NCBI GenBank assembly: GCA_009823395.1 | Contig: CM020517.1 | Location: 13,067,001-13,131,000, forward strand | Length of the DNA: 64,000 bases | Source: Thamnaconus septentrionalis | Taxonomy: Eukaryota; Chordata; Actinopteri; Tetraodontiformes; Monacanthidae | Direction of reading: 5' to 3' | Shown here: positions 36,701 through 45,592 of the stretch, one piece after another | Numbering within the stretch: the first letter of the stretch is position 1 | Layout: each line of letters starts with the position of its first letter | Notes under the pieces: model-generated | Told to the model about the DNA's origin: nothing | The model's database searches: none | Seen by the model: only the letters and a program-made list of their open reading frames with translations | Translations under genes and position numbers: made by a program

Positions 36701-39700
36701 TCCAGTGCCACTTCCCACCGCGGGACTGTAAGCAAGGAGGAGACGCTCGCAGGGGCTGCCGCAACTGCATCCTCCCCCCTGACCTCCAGGGGTCAGGGTA
36801 GATTGGGAGGGAGAGGCCCTTGCTAGGCGCAGAGATTTAGGGTGTGGTGTGTGGGGGGTACCGAAAGGTATTGGGAGGATAAGAAAGAGAAAAATGGGGG
36901 CGAAATGGGAATAAAAACTGAAAAGGATTCATCAAATGATGTTGATGGAAGCTCTGGCGATATATTTTTTTAATCTACATAACCATTCTACAGTGTAGCG
37001 GAGGGAAAGACATCCACACCATTAGTAGTTTATTGTCAACAAAGAATCCAATAGAGGGGAAATGAAGAAAAGCAAGCAGCATGAAAATGTAGACCGTCAG
37101 GGAGTTTCAGTGAATGTCAAGTCAAAGTGGACTGGCTGAATCTTGACATCATGAAAGCAGCATGTCTAAGATATTTTTTTAAGTGATACTTTTTTATATA
37201 TGTATATATATTTACATATATATTGGGTGACAATTTTACAAGAGCTTCCATCAAGTGAGATTTCACCTCTGAGTCCCTTTAAAAGTCCAGCTTGGTTTCT
37301 AACAGCTTGAATTTAAGTATTTAAAAACACGCATTTGTCTTGTAGTTGAAAAAAGCCACACAAAAAAATAATGATAAATGCTTTCATTTGCAAATAAAGA
37401 TTATTTGTATTTGCATAAAAATTGAGCCCGCTTGTAATCGGCGGCCACACTATCAGGCCACCGTGTATCTGCATTAATCCCGAGCGTGGATCTGTTCTGG
37501 AGTCTCTTGACTTTACCCCGACGCCAAAGAAAGACGCAGCAGAAAACGGGGGGGATTAGCGGCAACATTGTCTGCAGTGTGTTCTGTGCGGCGTTAGACG
37601 CGAGCCAGTCTTGCACACTGGGGCCTTTTAAAAAACAAGGCAGCGGGGATGAACAGGATGAAGTGAACAATCGGGGGACGGGGGGAGAAGACAAAAAGAC
37701 ATGGGGAGAAGAAGAGGCACGACACGAGACCAAGGCCAAAAAACACAGGATGTTGTGTTTAGGGCCAGCTCACCGCCGCCTGGTTGCTGCCACACAAGTC
37801 TCTAATACCAACTCTCTGTTGACACTCAATAGTAATGCCTTGCCTACAGAGTCCTTTGTCACTCCATTTGCTGACTGGAGTGGCTTTTTTTAAAAGAGAG
37901 AATGCCCCTGTATCTCCCTCTGCCCCCAGGACATACTAGCAGCTCAGCGCCTTTGTTATTTAAACCCTCTGCGTTTTTGTTTCTCTCCTCCGACACACTG
38001 CTGAATTTTTCCCCCCCTCCCCACCCCGTCCCAAACACACACTGGCAAGTCGATACCAGAGAGTCAAACGCAGGGCAAACGATCCTGCAGGATGTTGCAC
38101 ACGTCACTTAAAAAAATAATATTATTATTAATGTCATAAAAAGAGAATGCACCTTGACATCAGGGAAGAAGGTTTTCAGCACGTTGGAGCTGGGGTAGCG
38201 GGTGTAGAAGAACATCAGCTTGGCCTTCTTCAAATGGCTCGGGGTGAGACCCTCCTGGATGTGCACGTTTTCCGCGTTAAGGCAGACACGCCGGCAATTA
38301 AATATAGCAGGCAAGCATACAGTCGCGTGCAAAGTGATAGCGGGCCCGAGAATTGTGTTGCTTCAATCTTCGGCTAAATTGAATTTCCCTAAAGAACAGC
38401 TCGGCATTAAGCAGGGAGTCAATAATGACCCTAACATGTGCTTATTGGCAAAACAGAATTACGAATTAGATTAGGGATTTTTAATTAGAGAGCAAAGCAC
38501 TTCATGCCTGGCAGTTATGGAAGCCTGTTTTGAAAATGTTGTGAAAAAGGAGCCCGTCTGATTTAAAGACGACATATGTGGCCATGTAGATCTTTCTTTA
38601 AAAAAAAAAATTAAAAAAGAAAAGACGGCCAATTTTTAGAAAATAAAATGTTACCTAAAAAGATTGATCATCAGGCAATCCACGCCTTCTTGTTTTATGT
38701 AATTTATCAAATTTTAAATTTTAAAATTGTGTCAAAATTATTAAACATTTATTACAAGCTGCATTTCTTTTCTTCTTTTTTTCCCCCCCTAACAAATTCA
38801 ATACCTATTTCAAGTTATTTCCCCCTCGGCGGTGAAGACGCTCAGGAGCGTTTCCTCTGTAGTCCACCACCATGCCTTAGGTCATAATATTTCCTTATCA
38901 GGTCACCGCACTACGCATTTTATTGGGGAAGTCTACCTTTGAAATAAGGGCGTTGAGATTATAGATTTATGTGGTATTGTTCAAAGAGAAGCAGGGCTGC
39001 GAATCCTTGGTGAATCCTGAGAGGCAACACATTATATTCCTCCCTAATGCTTTCCGACAAGAGGATCAACAAATCTGAATCACTGTGCGACTAATTTGTG
39101 ACAATAAATTTGATTATTGGGGAGACGGCATAAATATTATGCTTTACGGTTAGAATTCTAAAATTATTTCAACAATTCTGGGAAAAGAGAATTGAAATGC
39201 AGGTGTAATTTTGTCACGATAATTGTAGGACGACATGTTTGCAAGATTTTTCTTTGTTGTTGTTGTTTTGTTTGTTTTTTTAGAGAATAATAATCTAACC
39301 ACCTTGTCTTTCAGTCAGATTTTACTGCTGTCGTCTTATGCCCGACTTCATTCACCAGCATTGAGACAAAGGTATCCAACAACAAATGCTCAAGACAAGA
39401 GCTCAAGTGTTGTGGTTGGCAGGCACTTTTGATTTCCAGCAGCACTCTGATGTGACCTTTTAGATGCACCCCTATCACTCTGATGATGGAGAAATAGATC
39501 CTGCACCTTTTCAAGTCTGAAAAAACGATGCTTCCTGAAACAGAAACCGATGCTTTCTCTGCCTTTGAAAAATTGGCTTTTGTTCCTGGCAATTCTTATC
39601 AAAGCCTTGTATTCCTTTTTATTTGTCTTTTTCTAAACTTAAAGTCATTACTCTGCTCAGATTAAAGAAGACGCAATAATTTTCCATGGGGCTGGTGAGA

Positions 39701-41716
39701 TCAAAGAAAATATTCTCCTTGAAGTTACGAGAACTGCCCATGCTGCAATGAAAACCAGCCAGCCATTGTTCGGCTGGAAGAGGTGAAATATGTTTTTTTT
39801 TTTTAGTTTGTTTAAAATGAAAAGGTAAATATAGTATATGCGATAGTACAATTCTCAGATTTAAAATTAAGAGCACAGAACATTTGGATGGAGCGTCCAA
39901 TTTTCAATATTTTATCAAATGCTCTGGGAAAAATTACTTACTTAGAATATAAGTCAAGAAAATATGGTTATTGTATTAACAGCTCCATTCACTTTCAACA
40001 TGACTACTACTTTTGTGCTCATTTTCAATCAACAAAAGCAAAAAAAAAAAAAAAATCACCATTTTCTACATTTTCTATATCCAAGGATTATCTGACTGCT
40101 CCCTTCCTAATCTGGCATCAGGAGGATGCGCAAGGACAAAGTGGACTTTTTGAATGGAAAGGATATGTTTAGGGACATGTAGGGGTTCCGTTCAGCCATG
40201 CTCTGCAGCTCACCACACTCGATCTTGACATGTGGCAGACACAGACTGTCGACAGTCACTGCCCCCAAGGCGGAGGGGCGAGCGTGGTGCCCGAGGTGGC
40301 TTGATGTCACCTTGGACCTCATGGCGATGCTTTCCCAGGGAAGCTCCACCGTGTCTGGTGAGGTTCTGTCCAGTGTAGGGGGCATACAAGGAAGACCCCC
40401 AAAGTTGGTATGGGGCCCGTACTTGAGGAGGTGTTCCAGGATCTGGTTGTCGTGCAACGGGGTGCTGTAGTTGAACTGGAACGGGGTCTGGTGCACAGGA
40501 TAGGGCCTCTTCACGGTCGGGGTGACTGAGCTCAGGGGGGTCACGGCCGGCTTGCGGACCACCAGGGACAGCGCCTCTGTCTGGTCCTGTGGGCTCTGAG
40601 CCTCTGAGCTCTCGTAGTACTCCAGGGAGTGGGGTCTGCCTGCCGCCTCCTCGGCCTGGGGATGCTCCTGGGCAGAGCCGCCCTGCTGGCTCTTCCTGTC
40701 GCCGCCCATGCCGAGGTGCATCTCCGGGGAGGAGCACATTCGCTGCTGAGGAGACAGGTCCAGCCCGGCGGTGGACGCCTTCTTGAACACCCTGTCCACG
40801 CAGTCATTCACAGCCCTGGCGAGCTCTTGCTTCAGGGCTTCCTGGAGGTTCTGGCTCTCTCGCTGGTGCAGCAGATAACCAGCCACTTTCATTTGGTCCT
40901 TGCACTCGGCAGCCCGCCGGCGCTCCTCCTGTCAAAGTCGTCATCGCTGCCCACGAAGTGTGATGCCACCTTGTCCCCCAGGACGTCGAGCTCAACGGCC
41001 ACCTCCGTCTCGTCTCTGTCGTTGTGTTCCGCGTCGTCCTGTTTGTAGACCTGCAGGAACTTTTCCTGGAGCTGCCGCAGGAGCCTCTGCATGCTGTGTA
41101 GCTGCTCTTTGAGCTTGTGACACTCTTCATCCTTGGCTGTACATTTCTCACTGTTGCTGCTTCTTCTGCTCACCGGTCCCCCAACGCTGTGTTCCTGATG
41201 CTGCGGCAACCTCTGTTTCCGTTTGTTCTCCCTGTAGGCCTCCCTGGCCTCCCTGGTGTCTTTGGTATCTAGTGTCTCAGGCTTCTCAGGCTCTCCGTGG
41301 TGCCTGCTATTGGGGGAACCCGCCATCACCCGGATGATGTTCTCCACTCTGGCCCTCTTGGCCTGCAGGTGGTCAGTCACAGGATGATCACCCTCCAGAG
41401 TGGGCACCGTGGAAACGTGAGTGCTCGGAGAGGCAGCTTCCACGGTGCTGTCCTTGGAGGAGACACTGCTCTGGTCCTCGTGGTTGGAGTCAGCAGCAGT
41501 CGAGGAGGAAAGGTAGAAATGGCTTTCATCCAGTGTCCTCTTGCTGTGGATGGTCTTGCGGAGGAGTTGGGAGATGATGGATCCGTTGGAGTACGAGGAG
41601 AGAGGCTCATCGTAGACGTTTCTACGAAAGCAAGGCATCATGGCATCGGGTTTGTCATCCTCCAAGCAGCCTTCACCGGCGCTGTGCATGTTCTGGTCGG
41701 GATGACTGAGGTTCAT
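33566..41716 (-). CDS. prox2: Prospero homeobox protein 2 (whole coding span, 4 coding exons)
   Basis: Homeodomain transcription factor of the Prospero/Prox family, acting in the nucleus. Coding exons (minus strand): 40167-41716, 38153-38266, 35962-36156, 33566-33733, about 675 residues once a one-base frame break near 40930 is allowed for. The first coding exon holds the regulatory N-terminus: a basic KRARVENIIRVM block typical of Prox proteins, a KLKEQLHSMQRLLRQLQEKF helix, and Ser/Pro-rich stretches. Residues ~518-675 form the homeo-prospero domain (KKAKLMFFYTRYPSSN, FNRCITSQLIKWFSNFREFY, DPSWKKAIYKVICKLDS). The start is the first ATG after a CTAATTCCAG acceptor. The tail ends KTSSYL, a few residues shorter than I expect for Prox1. 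Prox2 rather than Prox1 is chosen because dlst and rps6kl1 follow, as in human. Family membership is certain; the paralogue call rests on synteny. Confidence 0.93.
33734..35961 (-). other. prox2 last intron
   Basis: GT-AG intron (GTAAGA donor, TTCCAG acceptor). It includes a transposon-like segment around 34795-34960, listed separately; otherwise nothing coding is evident. Confidence 0.75.
34795..34960. mobile_element. Interspersed-repeat fragment in prox2 intron
   Basis: AT-rich segment ending in CTTTGTGACATCACAAAGGG, a foldback core shared with 29286-29311. Probably a short non-autonomous DNA element; boundaries approximate. Confidence 0.4.
35962..36156 (-). CDS. prox2: prox2 third coding exon (atypical homeodomain)
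   Basis: The 65 codons run from FNRCITSQLIKWFSNFREFY to ALNMHYNKANDFH. The WFSNFREFYY segment is the recognition-helix part of the Prospero homeodomain. It is bounded by a TTTCCAG acceptor and a GTAAGA donor, both phase 0. Residues between the two conserved blocks (DGTHDENDIT) are the variable loop of the domain. Confidence 0.95.
36157..38152 (-). other. prox2 intron between second and third coding exons
   Basis: GT-AG intron (GTGCAT donor, TTTCCAG acceptor). I see no gene, exon or structured repeat inside it, only AT-rich sequence and scattered short homopolymers. Confidence 0.75.
38153..38266 (-). CDS. prox2: prox2 second coding exon (start of homeo-prospero domain)
   Basis: The 38 codons begin VHIQEGLTPSHLKKAKLMFF and end FFPDVK, followed by a GTGCAT donor. 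The exon is phase 0 at both ends. The 5' edge is set at an AC dinucleotide ten bases after a CCTTAAC branch-site match, as expected for a minor-spliceosome intron. If a conventional AG acceptor were used the exon would start at 38254 (EGLTPS), also phase 0. Confidence 0.88.
38390..38500. promoter_or_regulatory. Candidate intronic element in prox2
   Basis: Inside the U12 intron: GAACAGCTCGGCATTAAGC, GTCAATAATGACC, and TACGAATTAGATTAGGG followed by TTTTTAATTAGAG. Non-repetitive and TAAT-rich. Confidence 0.28.
39060..39240. promoter_or_regulatory. Second candidate intronic element in prox2
   Basis: GACAATAAATTTGATTATTGG, TAAATATTATGC, GGTTAGAATTC and TCACGATAATTG in non-repetitive DNA. ACAAT/ATTGG are SOX-like cores. 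Confidence 0.25.
40167..41716 (-). CDS. prox2: prox2 first coding exon (large N-terminal exon, frame-broken)
   Basis: The reading frame opens at 41714-41716 and runs to about 40931. It then continues one frame over (EERRRAAECKDQMKVAGYLL onward) to LPHVKIECGELQSMAERNPYMSLN. The exon is 1550 nt from ATG to donor; 1551 would restore frame, so one base is missing around 40926-40934. Upstream, 41717-41759 is 5' UTR after a polypyrimidine/AG acceptor. The 3' end is placed at 40167, where AAC is followed by ATATCCTTT. No GT donor near this point is in the right phase. Confidence 0.85.
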
Positions 41717-42183
41717 GTCGCGGGGAAATACTAATCTGGCTGAAGTGGACTGCAGGTCTCTGGAATTAGAAGAAAGAGAAAACGTAAGAAACTAAATAAT
41801 GAAAATAGATTTTCTTGTTTTTGATTTTTCTTTTCTTATCCTTTAATAAAAACACATCTGAATGTTTCAGGGTTCACCAGTTTTAAAACACTGGAATTCA
41901 AGCAAACATTTTTTAAAAAAAAATTGCATTCCACAGTTGCCACACTCGCAAAGTTTCATGCCAATCAAGCACAAAACAGGAAGTTACAACAGCTTCCTGG
42001 TTCAACATCTAGAAAATAATAATAATAACTGCTGTGCCACCTCGCACCCGATGAGGCCCTATGTCACTGCAATTTGACGCTGCACTGCAGCCTGCTTAGC
42101 AGATTGGTTACGCCATTGACACTGCAGATCTATCTAGGTATGGAAACGTTAGCAGTCTAAAGTACAAAACTGAATATTCATAT

Positions 42184-42186
<3 letters not shown>

Positions 42187-42272
<86 letters not shown>
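42187..42272. repeat. (AT)n microsatellite
   Basis: About 42 AT units in prox2 intron 1; self-complementary and able to form cruciforms. Confidence 0.96.
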
Positions 42273-42278
<6 letters not shown>

Positions 42279-42399
42279 ACAAGGCCATTAAAATGGCATA
42301 AGTTTCTAAAATGACAGTTTATACTCTTACAGGGGTTGCCTGATAAACTTGGTAAGTTTTTTCAGACGGACAAGGCCTCCATTTTTAAGGTTTAATGTG

Positions 42400-42405
42400 A
42401 TGATG

Positions 42406-42469
<64 letters not shown>
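42400..42469. repeat. (ATA)n microsatellite
   Basis: About 20 AAT/ATA triplets preceded by GATGAT units. Confidence 0.95.
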
Positions 42470-42470
<1 letters not shown>

Positions 42471-42998
42471 TTCCGCAAAGCTGTCTGTGCTCAAAATCTA
42501 AATAAATCTTAATGTGAGCATTTAAACACTCACATAAATGCTAATGTCAAGTCTAGTTGTCAATGTACTGGGCATGCAGGAGGCAATTTATTATGACGGT
42601 AACATTTGCAACTGTATAGTTTTGTAAAGAATACCTAACTTGGTATTTCTGGATGTTTTCATACATCACTGAGAGTGGTGGAGGGTGTCATCGTGTCTGA
42701 GGTACCACAGCAGTGTGATGCAGCCAGCACCACGTGTGCAATTCAAATACGTTATTTATTGTTTCTAAATGTGGAAAATGCCATTTATTTATTTTTTAGA
42801 TTGCATTTCTTTTTTCTATGTTTAACGGGGCTTCCCGCAAAACTTTTTCGCGCACGCTCAGGTCCTCGAAACGCAATTTTCCATAGAAGATGTGAAAGAA
42901 CGTTGTGTGTGTGCTTGGACACGAAAGAAAACAAACATTTAGCTTCAAGTCACAAACAGAGCAAATACGAGCGTCACGTTTGTATATTCAAAAAATTG

Positions 42999-43002
<4 letters not shown>

Positions 43003-43030
<28 letters not shown>
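43003..43030. repeat. (CA)n microsatellite
   Basis: CA array followed by poly-A. Confidence 0.93.
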
Positions 43031-43035
<5 letters not shown>

Positions 43036-43895
43036 AAAAAAATCATTTTATTTAAAAAAAAAAATGTTTTGTGTGTTTGCAATCTCAAGAAATTGTACCA
43101 AAAAAATGACAAATTCAGCCCAATGTTCAGTCTAAATTACTTCCAAGTGTTGTTTTTGAAATAATTCACACGCTGCAACAGAGACGCACACAATAGACGG
43201 CAGGAGCCTCGTTAAACTTATTAAAAATCCTCCTGCGTTTGGAACAGAATGCGTGAACTTGAAAGAGATTTCAACACTGAACAACAAATTAAATATTAAG
43301 ACTTTTTTTTTTTTTTTTTCGGATTTCTTGCTTTTCATGTATCGTTCAATACACGAAAACCGTCAGAAAAAATAAAACACGGTGCTTTGAGAGTTGTAAA
43401 AATCAGCGTTGTTCCACATCACAATACCTTAAAGCAATATTTAAAGGTGATTATGTCCACTTCTAATTTGTCATGTGGATTGTAATTTAATCTAACTTTT
43501 ACCATCTCTGTAAAGCCAGTATAAGAGCAAGAATTTACAGATAAGTCTACTAATGACAAATATATAAGGGAACTTTTTGGACAACTGTAAATAAAATAAA
43601 AAAAAAACACAATATGAAGCATCCTAATAAGCAACATAGACGTAAACGTGACACAGTCCATCTAAGTAAATTCTTCAGAACTTAATTTACGTGTTAATAT
43701 GTCAAACCACATCCTGAGTGGAAGTAGCTACGCCAGTAAACTGATCGTTGTTGTTGTTGTTGCAGCTACTGCTGTTTTAAAATAACAATTAAACGCGAGA
43801 TGAATTCCGGTCATGCAAACGCTGAATCGTCCCTGAGGACCGCAGGCTCGCCGCGGTTCACACAGGCGGAGTGAGTGTCGGTGACGGGACCTTAC

Positions 43896-44080
43896 CTGTT
43901 GCGCTGAGACGAGGCGCCGAGCTGATGGCCTGCGCACACTGAGTTGGAGGAGAGCGGCGGCGCACCACAGTCGGTGCAGAGCGCGCAGCAGAGGCGTGGC
44001 CACGGTGAAGGCAGTGAGGTGGTTGCAACCTCACCGCCTCCAAAACTCTTTCCACAGAGGAAATAGTTTGCAGTAGTCTC
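43896..44080 (-). other. prox2: Probable prox2 5' non-coding exon
   Basis: On the minus strand, CAACAG is followed by a strong GTAAGG donor at 43895-43890, in a CpG-richer patch upstream of the first coding exon and in the same orientation. Splicing to the acceptor at 41759 would give a 5' UTR leader. The 5' boundary (transcription start) is a guess and no TATA box was seen. Confidence 0.4.
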
Positions 44081-45439
44081 CACTGAAGAAGGTCTAGCCT
44101 CCTGCTTGAATTGCCATCAATTATGATCTTAACATTTACATACATCCCAATTGCAGGGTGCATGATTAACTGTACAAATGCTGTATTACTAATGTAGATT
44201 CTTTTTCTATTTTTGTTTTCTAATTTGACAGCCCAGAACCTATACGACACAAATTCCTCTTCCTTTGGCCGTTTCCCAGGATTTCCTTCTGTGTTAACTT
44301 TTATGTGTAAAAAAAATAAATTAAAATAAAAAAAATAAAATAAAATTCTAATAACATTACACATACACCCTGGTCAGGATGCCACTTATAAAAGCAACAA
44401 ACAACAATGTCTTTGGACTGTGGATGAAGTTGGAGTACCCGAAGAGAACCCAAGCAGGTGCAAGGAGAACATTTAACACGCAACCATCTTCATGTAAGGT
44501 GACGGTGCCACACTCTGTCCCACCATGGCCCCAGCCACCCCAATAACAGATCTGTGCTTTTGTATCTGCCAACATGCAGTTGTAATTAACTAGAACTCGC
44601 ATTTTGTATGGTCATTTTAGTAAGCCAACAGGCACACGAGTAGTACTCAAATGACCTCAAATGAACAGAAGATGGCAGCTGTGAAAAACGTTGATTTAAA
44701 TGTCCCTCAAGCTATTAATGTGAATCACAAGTGTTTTGTTGTTGTTGTGTTTACTTGTTGTCCACTATATAGACAGAAGAGCCCACTACATGAAAACAAA
44801 AGTATTTCTTGAGACTTTAGGGGCCCAAAGTAACATACCCCATTAGTATCCACAGATAACCGTCAGACAAAAAGTGTTTATTATGTTTTAATGATGGTTT
44901 AGATACAAGTAACACAACAACCGTCCCAATAGTGACACAAGAACTCACTCGCTCAGCTGTCTAGCCCCACTGCAACACCACTGACCAACAGCAACACACC
45001 ACCAGCTTATCTTCTTTGAAAGAAAGTGTAACAATGGTACATGGCAGTTCACATCCTGGACAGAAAACATTGTTTTTCAGACAGGCAGCTGTTATGCTTC
45101 AATGGGTGATCGTAAACTGGCACTTATGGGCATGTTGTTACAGCTGTATAAATATTCCAACTGTACATCATACCTTGTGGTTGTTAATACTGCACCTCGG
45201 TCTTGGTGCGTGTCTTAGTGTGGTCGGAAGTGTCGTTTCCACTTGACAATGTTTCCTGCTTCTAACTTTGAAGGTCCTTTTGGTGGGTCTGTGTCCCAGA
45301 TTGTTTACATAACATATGGTTATGGTGTTACAGGGGATGCAATGGACACTGTTACAAGGTGCTTTTCTTTAATCTCTGCTGTGTGCATAACAGTGACTAG
45401 GTGTCAGCTCCACACCCCCGCCAGTTACACTTGGTTTAA
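44081..45439. other. prox2-dlst divergent spacer
   Basis: No coding gene. The segment 44360-44530 resembles a widespread fish interspersed repeat (see separate entry). The rest is AT-rich with no motif I can name until the dlst promoter. Confidence 0.6.
44360..44530. repeat. Fish interspersed-repeat fragment
   Basis: Contains the phrase pattern GGACTGTGGATGAAGTTGGA ... GAGAACCCAAGCAGGTGCAA, a degraded version of a motif repeated very widely in fish genomes (3' tails of several retroposon families). The family was not assigned. Confidence 0.45.
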
Positions 45440-45529
45440 CCCAGACTACTTCCGCAGTTCTTGCGCCTGCCCAATCTCGGCGAGAGCAAAGTTTCTCTTC
45501 CGCTGACAGGTTGCTGTCACACAGCCACC
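45440..45529 (+). promoter_or_regulatory. dlst core promoter / 5' UTR region
   Basis: Just upstream of the dlst ATG are an ETS-like ACTTCCG (45448-45454), a TTGCGCCTGCCC stretch resembling an NRF-1 half-site, and CCAAT (45471-45475), with no TATA box. ETS plus NRF-1 plus CCAAT is a common arrangement for nuclear genes of mitochondrial enzymes. The exact start site is not determinable here. Confidence 0.45.
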
Positions 45530-45592
45530 ATGCTATCCCATTCCCGGTGTCTCACCCGGAGTTTTGGCCGTTCCCTTTCAGCCCTACGTCAG
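45530..45592 (+). CDS. dlst: dlst exon 1 (start codon, mitochondrial presequence)
   Basis: The 21 codons begin [12 protein letters not shown], with regularly spaced Arg and no acidic residue, typical of a mitochondrial targeting peptide. The ATG sits in a good context (GCCACCATG). The donor is CAG followed by GTAGGC, phase 0. Confidence 0.93.

Larger units (their letters stand above)
38267..40166 (-). other. U12-type AT-AC intron of prox2
   Basis: The donor reads AAC then ATATCCTTT, the minor-spliceosome AT-AC consensus. The acceptor side has TGCCTTAACG (38275-38284), a near-consensus U12 branch site, ten bases before AC. Both ends are phase 0, so exons join in frame as SLN-VHIQEGL. Known background: the Drosophila prospero gene has a U12 intron inside a twintron. 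The intron also holds AT-rich, CNE-like sequence at 38390-38500 and 39060-39240. Confidence 0.8.
41760..43895 (-). other. prox2 intron 1 (5' UTR intron)
   Basis: No coding sequence seen. It contains a long (AT)n array, an (AAT)n array and a (CA)n array, listed separately. The boundaries depend on the non-coding exon call at 43896. Confidence 0.4.

Noticed and set aside
40208..40213. GTGAGC donor candidate (minus strand) inside the large prox2 exon at IECG
   Set aside because: It would leave phase 1, which does not fit the phase-0 next exon, and would discard family-like sequence (ELQSMAERNPY). The AT-AC sites fit better.
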